Assembly: GCA_900468535.1 (NCBI GenBank)
Contig: UBTY01000044.1
Span: 45,879-109,878 of the forward strand
DNA length: 64,000 nt
Origin: Hyphomicrobiales bacterium
GTDB taxonomy: Bacteria > Pseudomonadota > Alphaproteobacteria > Rhizobiales > Rhizobiaceae
Direction: 5' to 3'
Below are positions 1 through 8,601 of the stretch, piece by piece. The number at the start of each line of letters is the position of its first letter. The stretch's first letter is position 1. A program made the translations under genes and the position numbers. The notes beneath the pieces are model-generated. The model worked only from the letters and a program-made list of their open reading frames with translations, searched no databases and was not told where the DNA came from.

Positions 1-1984
1 AAGGCTTGCCACCGCCGCCCGGCCTGTCGCCCTTCGGCTTGCCGGAGAAACTCTTGCCGCCACCGGGCTTGCCGCCGAAGCTCTTGCCGCGCGGCTTGTC
101 TCCAAAAGGCTTGCCGGCCGGACGCTCCGAGCGGGCCTCGCCCGAGAAGCTCTTCGAACGCGGGCGCTCATCACCACCCTCGGCGCGCGGGCCCCTGTCG
201 CCACGCGGCTTGTTGCCGAACGGCCGATCACCGCGGGGACGATCGCCTTGCGGTCTATCGCCACGAGCGGGACGGTCACCGAACGAACGGTCGCCGCGTG
301 CCGGACGATCACCGAACGAACGCGGACGTTCGTCGCCCTCTTCGCGTGGTCTGCGATCGCCACGGGGACGGTCGCCACGCGGAGGACGATCGCCTTGCGG
401 CCTGTCTCCACGAGCCGGACGGTCGCCGAATGAGCGCTCGCCACGTGGCGGACGATCACCAAAGGAACGTGGACGTTCATCGCCGTCCTCGCGCGGCCTG
501 CGATCGCCACGGGGGCGGTCGCCGCGCGGAGGTCGATCGCCTTGCGGCCTGTCTCCACGGCCGGGACGGTCACCGAACGAACGGTCGCCGCGTGCCGGAC
601 GATCGCCAAAGAAACGCTTCCGGCCGAAGCCCTCGTCGCCGTCGTCCTTCGGTGAGCGGACGATCTCGCTGGAGCGGATCCATTCGCCCTCGTCGTCGCT
701 TGCGCGGTTGATCTGGACGCGCGGCCGGTCGTCGCCGTGACCCGAACGTTCGGGCTTGGCGGAGCGGGGCTCCTCGCCACGACGGCGGGCGGTCTGGGCG
801 TTCTTCTCGGCCTTGGCGGCGGCCTTCTCGCCGAGTGGGCGGGCGCCCGGCGCCATCCACACATTGGCGTTGCGTCGGCTTCCGAGCGCGGGGCGCTTCG
901 GACGATCGTCATCATTGCGGCCACCGTCACGACGCTCGTCGCGACCACCGTCGCGCCGGGCATCGCGGCCGCTGTCGCGGCGATCGTCGCGCTTGGTGTC
1001 GAGGCGGCTCAGCGCACGCTCGCGCTTGTCCTCAGGCTTGCGCGGGCGCTCGCGACGTTCCGGCTTCGCTTCGACTTCTTCTTCGGCGACGGCAGGCGAG
1101 TTGTAGATCGGCGCGTCGAAATTGGCCTTCGCGTCCTCGATCAGGCGCGGGCCTAGCTGGTCGCGCAGGGTGCGGCCACGCACTTCGACCACATCGCGCT
1201 CCGGGAGATCGCCAAGCTGGAAGGGACCATAGGAGATGCGGATCAGGCGATTGACGTCGAGGCCGAGCGCGCCGAGCACGTTCTTGATTTCGCGGTTCTT
1301 GCCTTCGCGCAGGCCCATGGTGAGCCAGACGTTCGAGCCCTGGGTGCGATCAAGCGTGGCTTCAATCGAACCGTAGAGGACGCCGTCGACGGCGATGCCG
1401 TCCTTGAGCTTGTCCAGCGCGTCCTGATCGATATCGCCGTGGGCGCGCACGCGATAGCGGCGCAGCCAGCCAGTCGTCGGCAGTTCCAGCGCGCGGGCGA
1501 GACCGCCATCGTTGGTCAGCAGCAACAGACCTTCGGTGTTGATATCAAGACGGCCGATCGACATTACCCGGGGCAGGTCATCCGGCAAATTGTCGAAGAC
1601 GGTCGGTCGCCCTTCGGGGTCCGCGTTCGTCGTGACCAGTCCCGCCGGCTTGTGGTAGAGCCAGAGCCTGGTGCGCTCGATGCCGCGGATCGGGACGCCA
1701 TCGACCTCGATCTTGTCGGTCAGCGTCACGTTGACAACGGGCGTGTCCAGGAGCTTGCCGTTCAGCGTGACGCGGCCTTCCATGATCATGCGCTCGATGT
1801 CGCGACGGGAGGCAACGCCGGCGCGCGCCATCACCTTCGAGATGCGTTCGGCCTTGTCGTCGCCACCAGCAGCGCCGTCTTCCGTCTTGGCGAACGCCTT
1901 CGCGGGCTTTCCGCCCGATTTCGCGCCGGTATCGCGCGGGGATGGCTTGCCACCCGGCCGTTTTGGCTTGTCTTTGAATGTCAT
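1..1984 (-). CDS. rluB: Ribosomal large-subunit pseudouridine synthase B-like protein with long repetitive basic tail (3' end outside window)
   Basis: Converts a uridine of 23S rRNA to pseudouridine; RluB is the closest family of the RsuA/RluB/RluE/RluF group. From the ATG at 1984 an S4 RNA-binding domain covers about residues 46-95 and the catalytic domain about 105-275. The catalytic-aspartate motif GRLDINTEGLLLLTNDG puts Asp at residue 147. From about residue 300 the protein becomes a low-complexity Arg/Gly/Asp/Pro/Lys tail that continues past the left edge, so at least 660 residues are encoded against roughly 290 for a bare RluB. The tail has a 49-codon tandem repeat around 241-610. The reading frame stays open to base 1. 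Such tails occur in alphaproteobacterial homologues and probably bind RNA, which is inference. It is divergent from tadA, with 72 bases between the starts. Confidence 0.9.
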   Translation of the reverse strand, partial: MTFKDKPKRPGGKPSPRDTGAKSGGKPAKAFAKTEDGAAGGDDKAERISKVMARAGVASRRDIERMIMEGRVTLNGKLLDTPVVNVTLTDKIEVDGVPIRGIERTRLWLYHKPAGLVTTNADPEGRPTVFDNLPDDLPRVMSIGRLDINTEGLLLLTNDGGLARALELPTTGWLRRYRVRAHGDIDQDALDKLKDGIAVDGVLYGSIEATLDRTQGSNVWLTMGLREGKNREIKNVLGALGLDVNRLIRISYGPFQLGDLPERDVVEVRGRTLRDQLGPRLIEDAKANFDAPIYNSPAVAEEEVEAKPERRERPRKPEDKRERALSRLDTKRDDRRDSGRDARRDGGRDERRDGGRNDDDRPKRPALGSRRNANVWMAPGARPLGEKAAAKAEKNAQTARRRGEEPRSAKPERSGHGDDRPRVQINRASDDEGEWIRSSEIVRSPKDDGDEGFGRKRFFGDRPARGDRSFGDRPGRGDRPQGDRPPRGDRPRGDRRPREDGDERPRSFGDRPPRGERSFGDRPARGDRPQGDRPPRGDRPRGDRRPREEGDERPRSFGDRPARGDRSFGDRPARGDRPQGDRPRGDRPFGNKPRGDRGPRAEGGDERPRSKSFSGEARSERPAGKPFGDKPRGKSFGGKPGGGKSFSGKPKGDRPGGGGKP
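241..620. repeat. In-gene tandem repeat, period 147 bp, in the rluB tail
   Basis: The string gatcgccttgcgg begins at 241, 388 and 535, exactly 147 bases (49 codons) apart, with similar sequence following each. The first two units are near complete; the last fades after about 610. Each unit encodes short GDRP, RGDRP and SFGDRP-type modules on the minus strand. A period divisible by three keeps the frame, so copy number can vary without breaking the protein. Confidence 0.85.
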
Positions 1985-2056
1985 TTGTTGTTTGCCTGCC
2001 TTTTGGGGCCTGTCTATCAGTTCGCGCCCCCGCGGTTAAGTGGAAATTGTCGCATC

Positions 2057-2512
2057 GTGAAGACAAATCAATTTATGGAGCTTGCGCTTGACGAAGCCCG
2101 TGCCGCAGGCGAACGCGGCGAAGTCCCGATTGGAGCCGTGCTGGTGCTCGACGGGGCCGTTGTCGCACGCGCCGGCAACCGCACACGTGAGTTGAACGAC
2201 GTCACGGCACATGCCGAAGTGCTCGCCATCCGCATGGCTTGCGAAGCGCTCGATCAGGAGCGCCTGACCGGCGCCGATCTCTACGTGACGCTCGAACCCT
2301 GCACAATGTGCGCGGCCGCGATCTCCTTTGCCCGGATCCGGCGCCTCTACTACGGCGCGGAAGATCCGAAGGGTGGCGGGGTGGACAACGGCGTTCGCTT
2401 CTATCGGCAGCCGACCTGCCATCACGCGCCAGATGTCTATTCCGGACTGAACGAGACGGCGTCAGGCGAAATATTGCGCACGTTCTTTTCGGAGAAGAGA
2501 GAGATACCATGA
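2057..2512 (+). CDS. tadA: tRNA-specific adenosine deaminase TadA
   Basis: Deaminates adenosine 34 to inosine in tRNA-Arg(ACG), allowing one tRNA to read CGU, CGC and CGA. The protein is 151 residues from a GTG start at 2057, matching the usual bacterial length; an ATG at 2075 would remove the first helix residues. The zinc/catalytic signature of the cytidine-deaminase fold is complete: H52-A-E54 (proton shuttle Glu54) and P81-C82-T-M-C85. The open frame extends much further upstream, but that part is antisense to rluB and unlike the family. The TGA overlaps the next ATG (ATGA), implying translational coupling. Confident call; only the start codon is debatable. Confidence 0.95.
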   Translation: MKTNQFMELALDEARAAGERGEVPIGAVLVLDGAVVARAGNRTRELNDVTAHAEVLAIRMACEALDQERLTGADLYVTLEPCTMCAAAISFARIRRLYYGAEDPKGGGVDNGVRFYRQPTCHHAPDVYSGLNETASGEILRTFFSEKREIP

Positions 2513-2814
2513 TCTCATCCGTTGCGTTCATGTGCGCAATGATAGCAGTGGCAATCTACGCTTACTGCAACGTCGCGCGCGCAAGCCCATCGGTGCCGAT
2601 GCAATGGTCGTTATCGGGAAAGGTCAACTGGTCAGCCCCAAGGGCGATCGCCTTCCTGTCCATCCCCGCATTGGCCATCGCCGTCCTCGCTTTGCTTGCG
2701 AGCCGCGATGCAGTGGAGGAAAGGCACCTGGCCGCAGTTGGCGCGATGTTCCTCGGCTTCCAGCTGCTGCACGTCATTCTGGTTGACCGCTGGACAAAAA
2801 GAAAACGGGGCTGA
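2509..2814 (+). CDS. Small integral membrane protein, possibly DUF1648-like
   Basis: 101 residues, starting at the ATG that overlaps the tadA stop. Hydrophobic segments lie at about residues 3-20, 45-63 and 75-92, separated by a short polar stretch (VPMQWSLSGKVNW) that recalls the Pro/Gly signature of DUF1648 membrane proteins. It ends in a basic tail (DRWTKRKRG). Overlap with tadA suggests co-transcription, but no functional link is evident. Its last codons lie inside the terminator hairpin at 2804-2824. Function unknown. Confidence 0.75.
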   Translation: MISSVAFMCAMIAVAIYAYCNVARASPSVPMQWSLSGKVNWSAPRAIAFLSIPALAIAVLALLASRDAVEERHLAAVGAMFLGFQLLHVILVDRWTKRKRG

Positions 2815-2824
2815 GCGCCCCGTT
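2796..2824 (-). terminator. Intrinsic terminator for the minus-strand lipoprotein gene
   Basis: An 8-bp perfect stem AACGGGGC (2804-2811) / GCCCCGTT (2817-2824) with a 5-base loop. On the minus strand it is followed by a T-rich run (complement of 2796-2805). It sits between convergent genes and contains the stop codon of the plus-strand membrane protein, so it may act in both directions. Confidence 0.8.
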
Positions 2825-2832
2825 CGATGTGA

Positions 2833-3462
2833 TTACTGCAGGAAGTTCCACCACTGCTTGTTGCTGCCAGCGATAGCGGCTTCCTTCTTCCGCTTCTTCT
2901 GCTTCTTCAGCTCGGGCTCGCCGACGTCATCAAGCTTCGTCGGGTCGTCCACCTGGCGATATTCGGTCGGCGGATCGGAAATGTAGCGGCGCTGGTCGAG
3001 ATAGGCGCCCTTCTGGATGGCGCGCGCTTCGCGATAGGCCTTCGTCTGCTCTTCCGTCGTGCGGCGACCGCCTTCGATGGCGGAGCTGGCGAGCGGCGAG
3101 CGGTAGTGCGGATTGTCGCTGTTGTCGTCGGCTTCCTTGACGAGACGCGCACGGGTCTCTTCAGGCGACTCGATCCACTGAGGATTGTCCTTGCTGGCGA
3201 TAGACTGCTGCGGCTCGACCAGGGCTTCCTTTGCCGTACCGGACGGCAGGACAAGCGAGGGGCGCGGCGCATACCGGACACCCTTGTTCTTGGGATCCTT
3301 GCCGGTCAGCGAAACGGAGTCACCGAGGTCGTCCGTCAGCTGCTGGAATGCCGTCTTGTCGGTTCCGTAACGCGGGCCGCTCGTGCAGCCAGTGATCATC
3401 GCGCCGCCTGCCATCGCCACGGTCAGGCAGACGCCCAAATGGAACCAACGTCTCGATAACAT
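2833..3462 (-). CDS. Putative outer-membrane or periplasmic lipoprotein, function unknown
   Basis: 209 residues from the ATG at 3462, which has a good Shine-Dalgarno (GGAAGG) a few bases upstream; an in-frame ATG at 3480 lacks one. The N-terminus is a lipoprotein signal peptide: basic MLSRRW, a hydrophobic core, and a lipobox ending ITGC, with lipidation expected at that Cys. The mature part is hydrophilic, charged and repeat-free, with many Asp, Lys and Arg and a Lys/Arg-rich segment (KKQKKRKK) near the C-terminus. No catalytic motif was recognised. It lies downstream of ileS in the same direction, about 140 bases away, and ends at an intrinsic terminator. Looks like a rhizobial conserved lipoprotein. 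Confidence 0.8.
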   Translation of the reverse strand: MLSRRWFHLGVCLTVAMAGGAMITGCTSGPRYGTDKTAFQQLTDDLGDSVSLTGKDPKNKGVRYAPRPSLVLPSGTAKEALVEPQQSIASKDNPQWIESPEETRARLVKEADDNSDNPHYRSPLASSAIEGGRRTTEEQTKAYREARAIQKGAYLDQRRYISDPPTEYRQVDDPTKLDDVGEPELKKQKKRKKEAAIAGSNKQWWNFLQ

Positions 3463-3599
3463 GAAAACCCTTCCAGCCATGCCGGTGCATCATCGCCCAA
3501 AACCGGACAATCGTCCCCCTGACGGAAAAATCCGGCCATTTTCAGGCAGCTTTTACCGGATGAACAGCAATTGCGCAATTCACCCGGCAATATTCTTCG

Positions 3600-6524
3600 T
3601 TATTGCACAGCCAGTTCGCGAAGTGCGGCGGCGTCACGGGCGGAGACATCGGGGTAATCAGGATCGGACCCGACGTCCGTCGTGATACGCCATGAACGGG
3701 CGCACTTCGTACCTTCCGCAAGCTTCGGCTCGACGCTAACGAGAGGAACTTCCGGCAGGCGGAATGCATCCGCCGGGCCTTCGGAGCCGTCGATGGTGAT
3801 GCCCGAAGTGATGCAGATTTCCTCGAAATCCTGCCCCTCAAGCGCCTTCAGCAACTCGGCATCGGCAATGTGGACGACGGGCGCGGCTTCCAGCGAGGAA
3901 CCGATGCGCTTGTCCTTGCGCTCGATTTCGAGAGCCCCTGTCACGACCGTGCGGACCGCGCGGATCTTCTTCCACTTCTCGGCCAGCGCCTCGTTCTTCC
4001 AATCGGCCGGAATGGTCGGGAACTGCTCGAGGTGAACCGAGACGGCATCAGGGTTGCGCGACAGCCAGGCTTCCTCGGTCGTGAAGGGCAGCATCGGCGC
4101 CAGCCAGGTCACCATGCAATCGAAGATCGCGCGGATGACATGCAGCGAGGCGCGGCGGCGCAGCGACGACGGGGCGTCGCAATAGAGCGCATCCTTGCGG
4201 ACGTCGAAGTAAAAGGCCGAGAGCTCGACATTGGCGAAATCGATCAGCGCGCGGGCGATCTTCTTGAAGTCGAAGGCGTCGTAGTTCTCGCGCACCAGCT
4301 GGTCGAGCTCGGCCAGACGGTGGAGCATCAGCTGTTCCAGCTCCGGCATCTGCGAGACCTCGAAGGTCTCGCCCTTGTCGTGGGCCAGCGTGCCGAGCAT
4401 CCAGCGGATGGTGTTGCGCAGCTTGCGGTAGGCGTCGACGTTGGTCTGGATGATCGTCTTGCCGACGCGCAGGTCGTCGGCATAGTCCGAGGTCATGACC
4501 CAGAGGCGCAGGATGTCGGCGCCGGCATCCTTCATGATCTCCTGCGGCGAGGTAACGTTGCCCTTGGACTTCGACATCTTCTCGCCCTTCTCGTCCATGG
4601 TGAAGCCATGGGTGAGGACGGCGTTGTAAGGCGCGCGGCCACGGGTGGCGGCCGATTCCAGCAGCGACGAGTGGAACCAGCCGCGATGCTGGTCGGAGCC
4701 TTCGAGATAGAGATCGGCCGGCCACTTCAGGTCCGGGCGGTCTTCCAGCGTGAAGGTGTGGGTCGAGCCACTGTCGAACCAGACGTCGAGGATGTCCATG
4801 ACCTGGGTCCACTTGGCGTGGTCGTGGCCATTCCCGAGGAAGCGATCCTTGGCGCCTTCGGCGAACCAGGCATCGGCGCCCTCGACGTCGAAGGCCTCGA
4901 GGATGCGGGCGTTGACATCGGCATCCTGCAGGACGTTGCCGTCCTCATCGGCGAAGACGCAGATCGGAACGCCCCAGGCGCGCTGACGCGAGAGCACCCA
5001 GTCCGGGCGCTGCTCGATCATTGCGCGCAGGCGGTTCTGGCCGGCTGCTGGCACGAAACGGGTATCGTCGATCGCCTTCAGCGCACGCGTGCGCAGCGTC
5101 GTGCCGTCCTTCAGGTCCTTGTCCATGTAGACGAACCACTGCGGCGTGTTGCGGAAGATGATCGGCTTCTTGGAGCGCCAGGAATGCGGATAGGAATGCT
5201 TCAGGCGGCCACGGGCAAACAGCGCGTTGCGCTCGATCAGCGTCTTGATGACGCGCTCGTTGGCATCGCCCTTCTTGCCGTTATCGTCCATGACGCGCGC
5301 GCCCTCGAAGCCGGGGGCGTCTGACGTGTAGGTGCCGCTGTCGTCGACCGGGAACGGGATGCGGGTGTCGATACCGCGGGCCTCGAGCTGCTTGGCACTG
5401 GACATCCAGGCCTCGAAGTCTTCGCGGCCGTGCGACGGGGCGGTGTGGACGAAGCCGGTGCCGGCATCATCGGTGACGTGGTCGCCGGCGAGAAGCGGGA
5501 CAGCGAATTCGTAACCGCCGCCGAGGCCCTTGAGGGGGTGGGCAGCCGTGATGCCGGCCATCTCGTCGGCAGAGATGCCACGCAGGCGCTTGAAGGTGAG
5601 CTTGGCCTTCTTGGCGGACTCCTCGGCAAGCGCATCGGCGAAGATCAGCTTCTCGCCGGGCTGCGGACCGAAGTCGTTTTCGGCGGCCGTGACTTCATAG
5701 AGGCCGTAGGCGACCTTCGGCGAATAGGCGATGGCGCGATTGCCGGGGATCGTCCACGGAGTGGTCGTCCAGATGACGACATGGCTCCCCAGCAGGTCGG
5801 ATTTGCCGGAATCCCGCTCGGCTTCTACCATGAGAACCGGGAACTTCACCCAGATCATGTCGCTCTCGACGTCGTGGTACTCGACCTCAGCTTCCGCCAG
5901 CGCCGTGCGCTCGACCACCGACCACATGATCGGCTTCGAGCCGCGATAGAGCTGGCCGCTCATGGCGATCTTCAACAGTTCGCCGGCGATGCGGCTTTCG
6001 GCGTGGAAGTTCATCGTCAGGTACGGATTGTCGAAATCGCCTTCGATGCCGAGGCGCTTGAACTCGTCGCCCTGGATCTTGATCCACTTTTCGGCATAGG
6101 CGCGGCATTCCTTGCGGAACTCGATCATCGCGTCGGCCTGCTTCAGGTCAGGCTTTGCCTTGCCCTTGGCGCGGTAGTTCTCTTCCTCGATCTTCCATTC
6201 GATCGGAAGGCCGTGGCAATCCCAGCCGGGAACATAGTTGGCGTCGAAGCCGCGCATCTGGAACGAGCGGTTGATGACGTCCTTGAGGATCTTGTTCAGC
6301 GCGTGGCCGATGTGGATGTTGCCGTTGGCATAGGGAGGGCCGTCGTGGAGGACGAATTTTTCGCGGCCAGCGGCCGAGGCGCGAAGCTTCTTGTAAAGAC
6401 CCATCTGCTGCCAGCGGGCAACGGTTTCCGGCTCCTTCTGCGGCAGACCGGCGCGCATCGGGAAGTCCGTTTCCGGCAGATAGAGGGTTTTCGAGTAATC
6501 GATCTTTTCGGCTGTATCGGTCAT
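3600..6524 (-). CDS. ileS: Isoleucyl-tRNA synthetase
   Basis: Charges tRNA-Ile with isoleucine and edits valine. The 974-residue class I synthetase starts at the ATG at 6524; an upstream TTG in frame adds only three residues. HIGH is present at residues 71-74 inside GNIHIGHALNK, and KMSKS at about 648-652 (GEKMSKSKGN). The CP1 editing domain lies between, including TTTPWTIPGN. In E. coli the C-terminus carries a zinc finger starting CPRCW; here the matching region reads CARSWRITTDVG with no further Cys pair, so the second zinc knuckle is lost, which I believe is usual in rhizobial enzymes. The gene is followed on the same strand by the lipoprotein gene. Confidence 0.97.
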   Translation of the reverse strand: MTDTAEKIDYSKTLYLPETDFPMRAGLPQKEPETVARWQQMGLYKKLRASAAGREKFVLHDGPPYANGNIHIGHALNKILKDVINRSFQMRGFDANYVPGWDCHGLPIEWKIEEENYRAKGKAKPDLKQADAMIEFRKECRAYAEKWIKIQGDEFKRLGIEGDFDNPYLTMNFHAESRIAGELLKIAMSGQLYRGSKPIMWSVVERTALAEAEVEYHDVESDMIWVKFPVLMVEAERDSGKSDLLGSHVVIWTTTPWTIPGNRAIAYSPKVAYGLYEVTAAENDFGPQPGEKLIFADALAEESAKKAKLTFKRLRGISADEMAGITAAHPLKGLGGGYEFAVPLLAGDHVTDDAGTGFVHTAPSHGREDFEAWMSSAKQLEARGIDTRIPFPVDDSGTYTSDAPGFEGARVMDDNGKKGDANERVIKTLIERNALFARGRLKHSYPHSWRSKKPIIFRNTPQWFVYMDKDLKDGTTLRTRALKAIDDTRFVPAAGQNRLRAMIEQRPDWVLSRQRAWGVPICVFADEDGNVLQDADVNARILEAFDVEGADAWFAEGAKDRFLGNGHDHAKWTQVMDILDVWFDSGSTHTFTLEDRPDLKWPADLYLEGSDQHRGWFHSSLLESAATRGRAPYNAVLTHGFTMDEKGEKMSKSKGNVTSPQEIMKDAGADILRLWVMTSDYADDLRVGKTIIQTNVDAYRKLRNTIRWMLGTLAHDKGETFEVSQMPELEQLMLHRLAELDQLVRENYDAFDFKKIARALIDFANVELSAFYFDVRKDALYCDAPSSLRRRASLHVIRAIFDCMVTWLAPMLPFTTEEAWLSRNPDAVSVHLEQFPTIPADWKNEALAEKWKKIRAVRTVVTGALEIERKDKRIGSSLEAAPVVHIADAELLKALEGQDFEEICITSGITIDGSEGPADAFRLPEVPLVSVEPKLAEGTKCARSWRITTDVGSDPDYPDVSARDAAALRELAVQ

Positions 6525-6608
6525 GTCTAGCAATCGTCTCTAGGCGCCACGGAAGCGGGCGCAACGGGCTTGAAAATTGGTGACGGAGGCGCTCGTCGTC
6601 CAAGCGCC

Positions 6609-6653
6609 AAAAACCCGGACCTTCCGGCCGCTTAGCGCGCGCGGAAGGCCGGG
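6609..6653 (-). terminator. Intrinsic terminator downstream of mctP-like gene
   Basis: Reading the minus strand, CCCGGCCTTCCG pairs with CGGAAGGTCCGGG across a 15-base loop, followed by TTTTT (complement of 6609-6613). It lies about 150 bases after the mctP stop and just before ileS, so it should separate the two transcription units. Confidence 0.75.
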
Positions 6654-6805
6654 CCGATAATTCGTATCGTGATCGCCAGCCGGAACTTGTTCATCGCGCC
6701 GGTTCATAGGCGCTTTTACAGGGAAAAGGAAGAGGCATTTCATGACGTCGTCGCGTCGAGAAGCCGCGAACACACCTGCCCGCGGCCTCTGATTTCAACC
6801 GAAGA

Positions 6806-8281
6806 TCAGGCGCGTGCGACCACCTTTGCCGGTGTCGCAGCATTGACGACGACGGCGACGACGATGTTTGCCGCCAGCGCCAGAAGGCCGATGTAGACGG
6901 TGAACGAGGTCTCGCCGAAGGCAATCGGCTGAAGCGGCTTCAGTCCGTTGATCCAGACCAGCAGCGTGCCGCCGAAGAAGCCGACAAACCAGCCGGCCAG
7001 CAGGCCGGGGGCGCGGAACCATCCCGTGTAAAGGCCGAACACCAGAGCCGGAAGCGTCTGCAGGATCCAGATCCCGCCCAGCAACTGAAGATCGAGAGCG
7101 AACTGCGTCGGCAGGAAGATGATGACGAGCAGCGCGCCGACCTTGACGACCAGCGACGTGACCTTGGCGACCTTTGCCTCGCCAGCATCGGAGACTGCGG
7201 GATTGACGTAGGCTTTCCAAAAATTGCGGGTGAAAAGGTTAGCCGCGCCGATACTCATCACCGCCGCCGGCACCAGCGCGCCGATGGCAATCGCCGCGAA
7301 GGCAAAGCCCGCAAACCAGCTCGGGAACAGGGTCTGGAACAGCGCCGGAACCACATCGTTGGCGCTGTCGAGCTTCAGCCCGGCGGCATGCCCCATGTAA
7401 CCGAGAAGAGCCAGAAGGCCGAGCAGCAGCGTGTAGGCCGGCAAAAGAACGGCATTCTTGCGGATCGTGTTGCCGCTGTTGGACGCAAAGATACCGGTCA
7501 GCGTATGCGGGTACATGAAGGCCGCAAGCGCCGAGCCGAGCGCCAGGGTCGCATAGGCGACATACTGGTTGCCACCGAGCAGCAGGCTTCCCGAGCCCTT
7601 CGCCTGGAATGCCGCATCCGCCGAAGCGAAGACGTTGGCATAGCCGCCGAGCTTCGAGGGGATCAGCGCCACAGCGGCGATCACGACGATGTAGATCATG
7701 ATGTCCTTGACGAAGGCGATCAGCGCCGGCGCGCGCAGGCCCGCCGAATAGGTATAGAGCGCCAACACAATGAAGGCGATCGCCAGGGGTATTTCGCCGT
7801 GAAGGCCGAGCGCCTTCAGCGCTGCCGTCATGCCGACCAGCTGGAGCGCGATATAGGGCATCGTGGCGATCACCCCTGTCGCGGCGACCGCAAGCTCCAG
7901 CCCGCGCGACCCATATTGGCCGTGGACGACATCACCGGCTGTCACGTAGCCGAAGTCCCTCGCCCGTTTCCAAAGCACGGGCATGACCATGAACACGAAG
8001 GGATAGACCACGATCGTGTATGGCAGGGCAAAGAAGCCGTAGGCGCCGACGGTGTAGACGAGGGCCGGAACGGCGATGACCGTGTAGGCGGTGTAGAAGT
8101 CGCCGCCGACAAGGAACCAGGTAATCCAGGTGCCGAAGCTGCGGCCGCCGAGACCCCATTCATCGATGTGGGCGAGCGTCTCCGGCTTGCGCCAGCGGGC
8201 GGCAACGAAACCCATGACCGTGACGAGCACGAAGAAGAAGATGAAGACGGAAAGCGCGGTGGCGTCGAGTTCAGTCGTCAT
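6806..8281 (-). CDS. mctP: Sodium:solute symporter, MctP-like monocarboxylate permease
   Basis: 491-residue polytopic inner-membrane protein of the SSS family with about 13 hydrophobic segments. Family features include the N-terminal GGRSFGTWITWFLVGGDFYTAYT and the central YPHTLTGIFAS. The best described rhizobial relative with this architecture is MctP of Rhizobium leguminosarum, which takes up lactate, pyruvate and some amino acids; substrate here is inferred. The start at 8281 is chosen because it overlaps the end of the upstream DUF3311 gene by 11 bases, a coupled arrangement typical of this pair. A start at 8302 would add seven residues without family support. Confidence 0.85.
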   Translation of the reverse strand: MTTELDATALSVFIFFFVLVTVMGFVAARWRKPETLAHIDEWGLGGRSFGTWITWFLVGGDFYTAYTVIAVPALVYTVGAYGFFALPYTIVVYPFVFMVMPVLWKRARDFGYVTAGDVVHGQYGSRGLELAVAATGVIATMPYIALQLVGMTAALKALGLHGEIPLAIAFIVLALYTYSAGLRAPALIAFVKDIMIYIVVIAAVALIPSKLGGYANVFASADAAFQAKGSGSLLLGGNQYVAYATLALGSALAAFMYPHTLTGIFASNSGNTIRKNAVLLPAYTLLLGLLALLGYMGHAAGLKLDSANDVVPALFQTLFPSWFAGFAFAAIAIGALVPAAVMSIGAANLFTRNFWKAYVNPAVSDAGEAKVAKVTSLVVKVGALLVIIFLPTQFALDLQLLGGIWILQTLPALVFGLYTGWFRAPGLLAGWFVGFFGGTLLVWINGLKPLQPIAFGETSFTVYIGLLALAANIVVAVVVNAATPAKVVARA

Positions 8282-8468
8282 CGCGCATGCTCCGGTAGGC
8301 AATCCAGGTCAGAACAGCGGTGATCGGCACCCAGGCCAGCTGATACCAGTAGAAAAAAGGGAAACCGAGAAGAACCGGATCGTGAAAATTATAGAAGGGA
8401 ACCCATAGGAGCCCGATATAGGGAATGATGAGCAGCCAGCAGGCCGCCGTTCCAAACCTCTTATCCAT
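8271..8468 (-). CDS. DUF3311 small membrane protein, partner of the SSS transporter
   Basis: 65 residues with two hydrophobic segments (about 7-24 and 42-58) and the conserved aromatic stretch FPFFYWYQLAW found in DUF3311 proteins. Genes of this family commonly sit directly before sodium:solute symporters and overlap them, as here, so it is probably a small accessory subunit needed for assembly or activity of the permease. That role is inferred from context. The charged tail RSMRDDD probably faces the cytoplasm. Confidence 0.85.
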   Translation of the reverse strand: MDKRFGTAACWLLIIPYIGLLWVPFYNFHDPVLLGFPFFYWYQLAWVPITAVLTWIAYRSMRDDD

Positions 8469-8601
8469 GTGATGATTGCCTTTCGGTGCTGGGGGGCGCA
8501 GCGAATCCGCGTCTTATCAAATAGATGAGATATCCCCGCGAGCGCGCACGGCAAGCGCGCTTGCCCCGAAAGAGCCACAATTTTCGAAGGCGACTGGAAC
8601 G

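Noticed and set aside
6..740. Plus-strand frame opposite rluB (Ser/Arg/Pro/Gly-rich)
   Set aside because: It is the complement of the Arg/Gly/Asp repeat tail; no ribosome site or family match.
3870..6530. Long plus-strand frames opposite ileS (about 480 and 370 residues)
   Set aside because: Mirror frames of a GC-rich, codon-biased gene; ileS is full length with all motifs.
6540..6773. 77-residue minus-strand frame between mctP and ileS
   Set aside because: It runs through the terminator hairpin at 6609-6653 and lacks a ribosome site.
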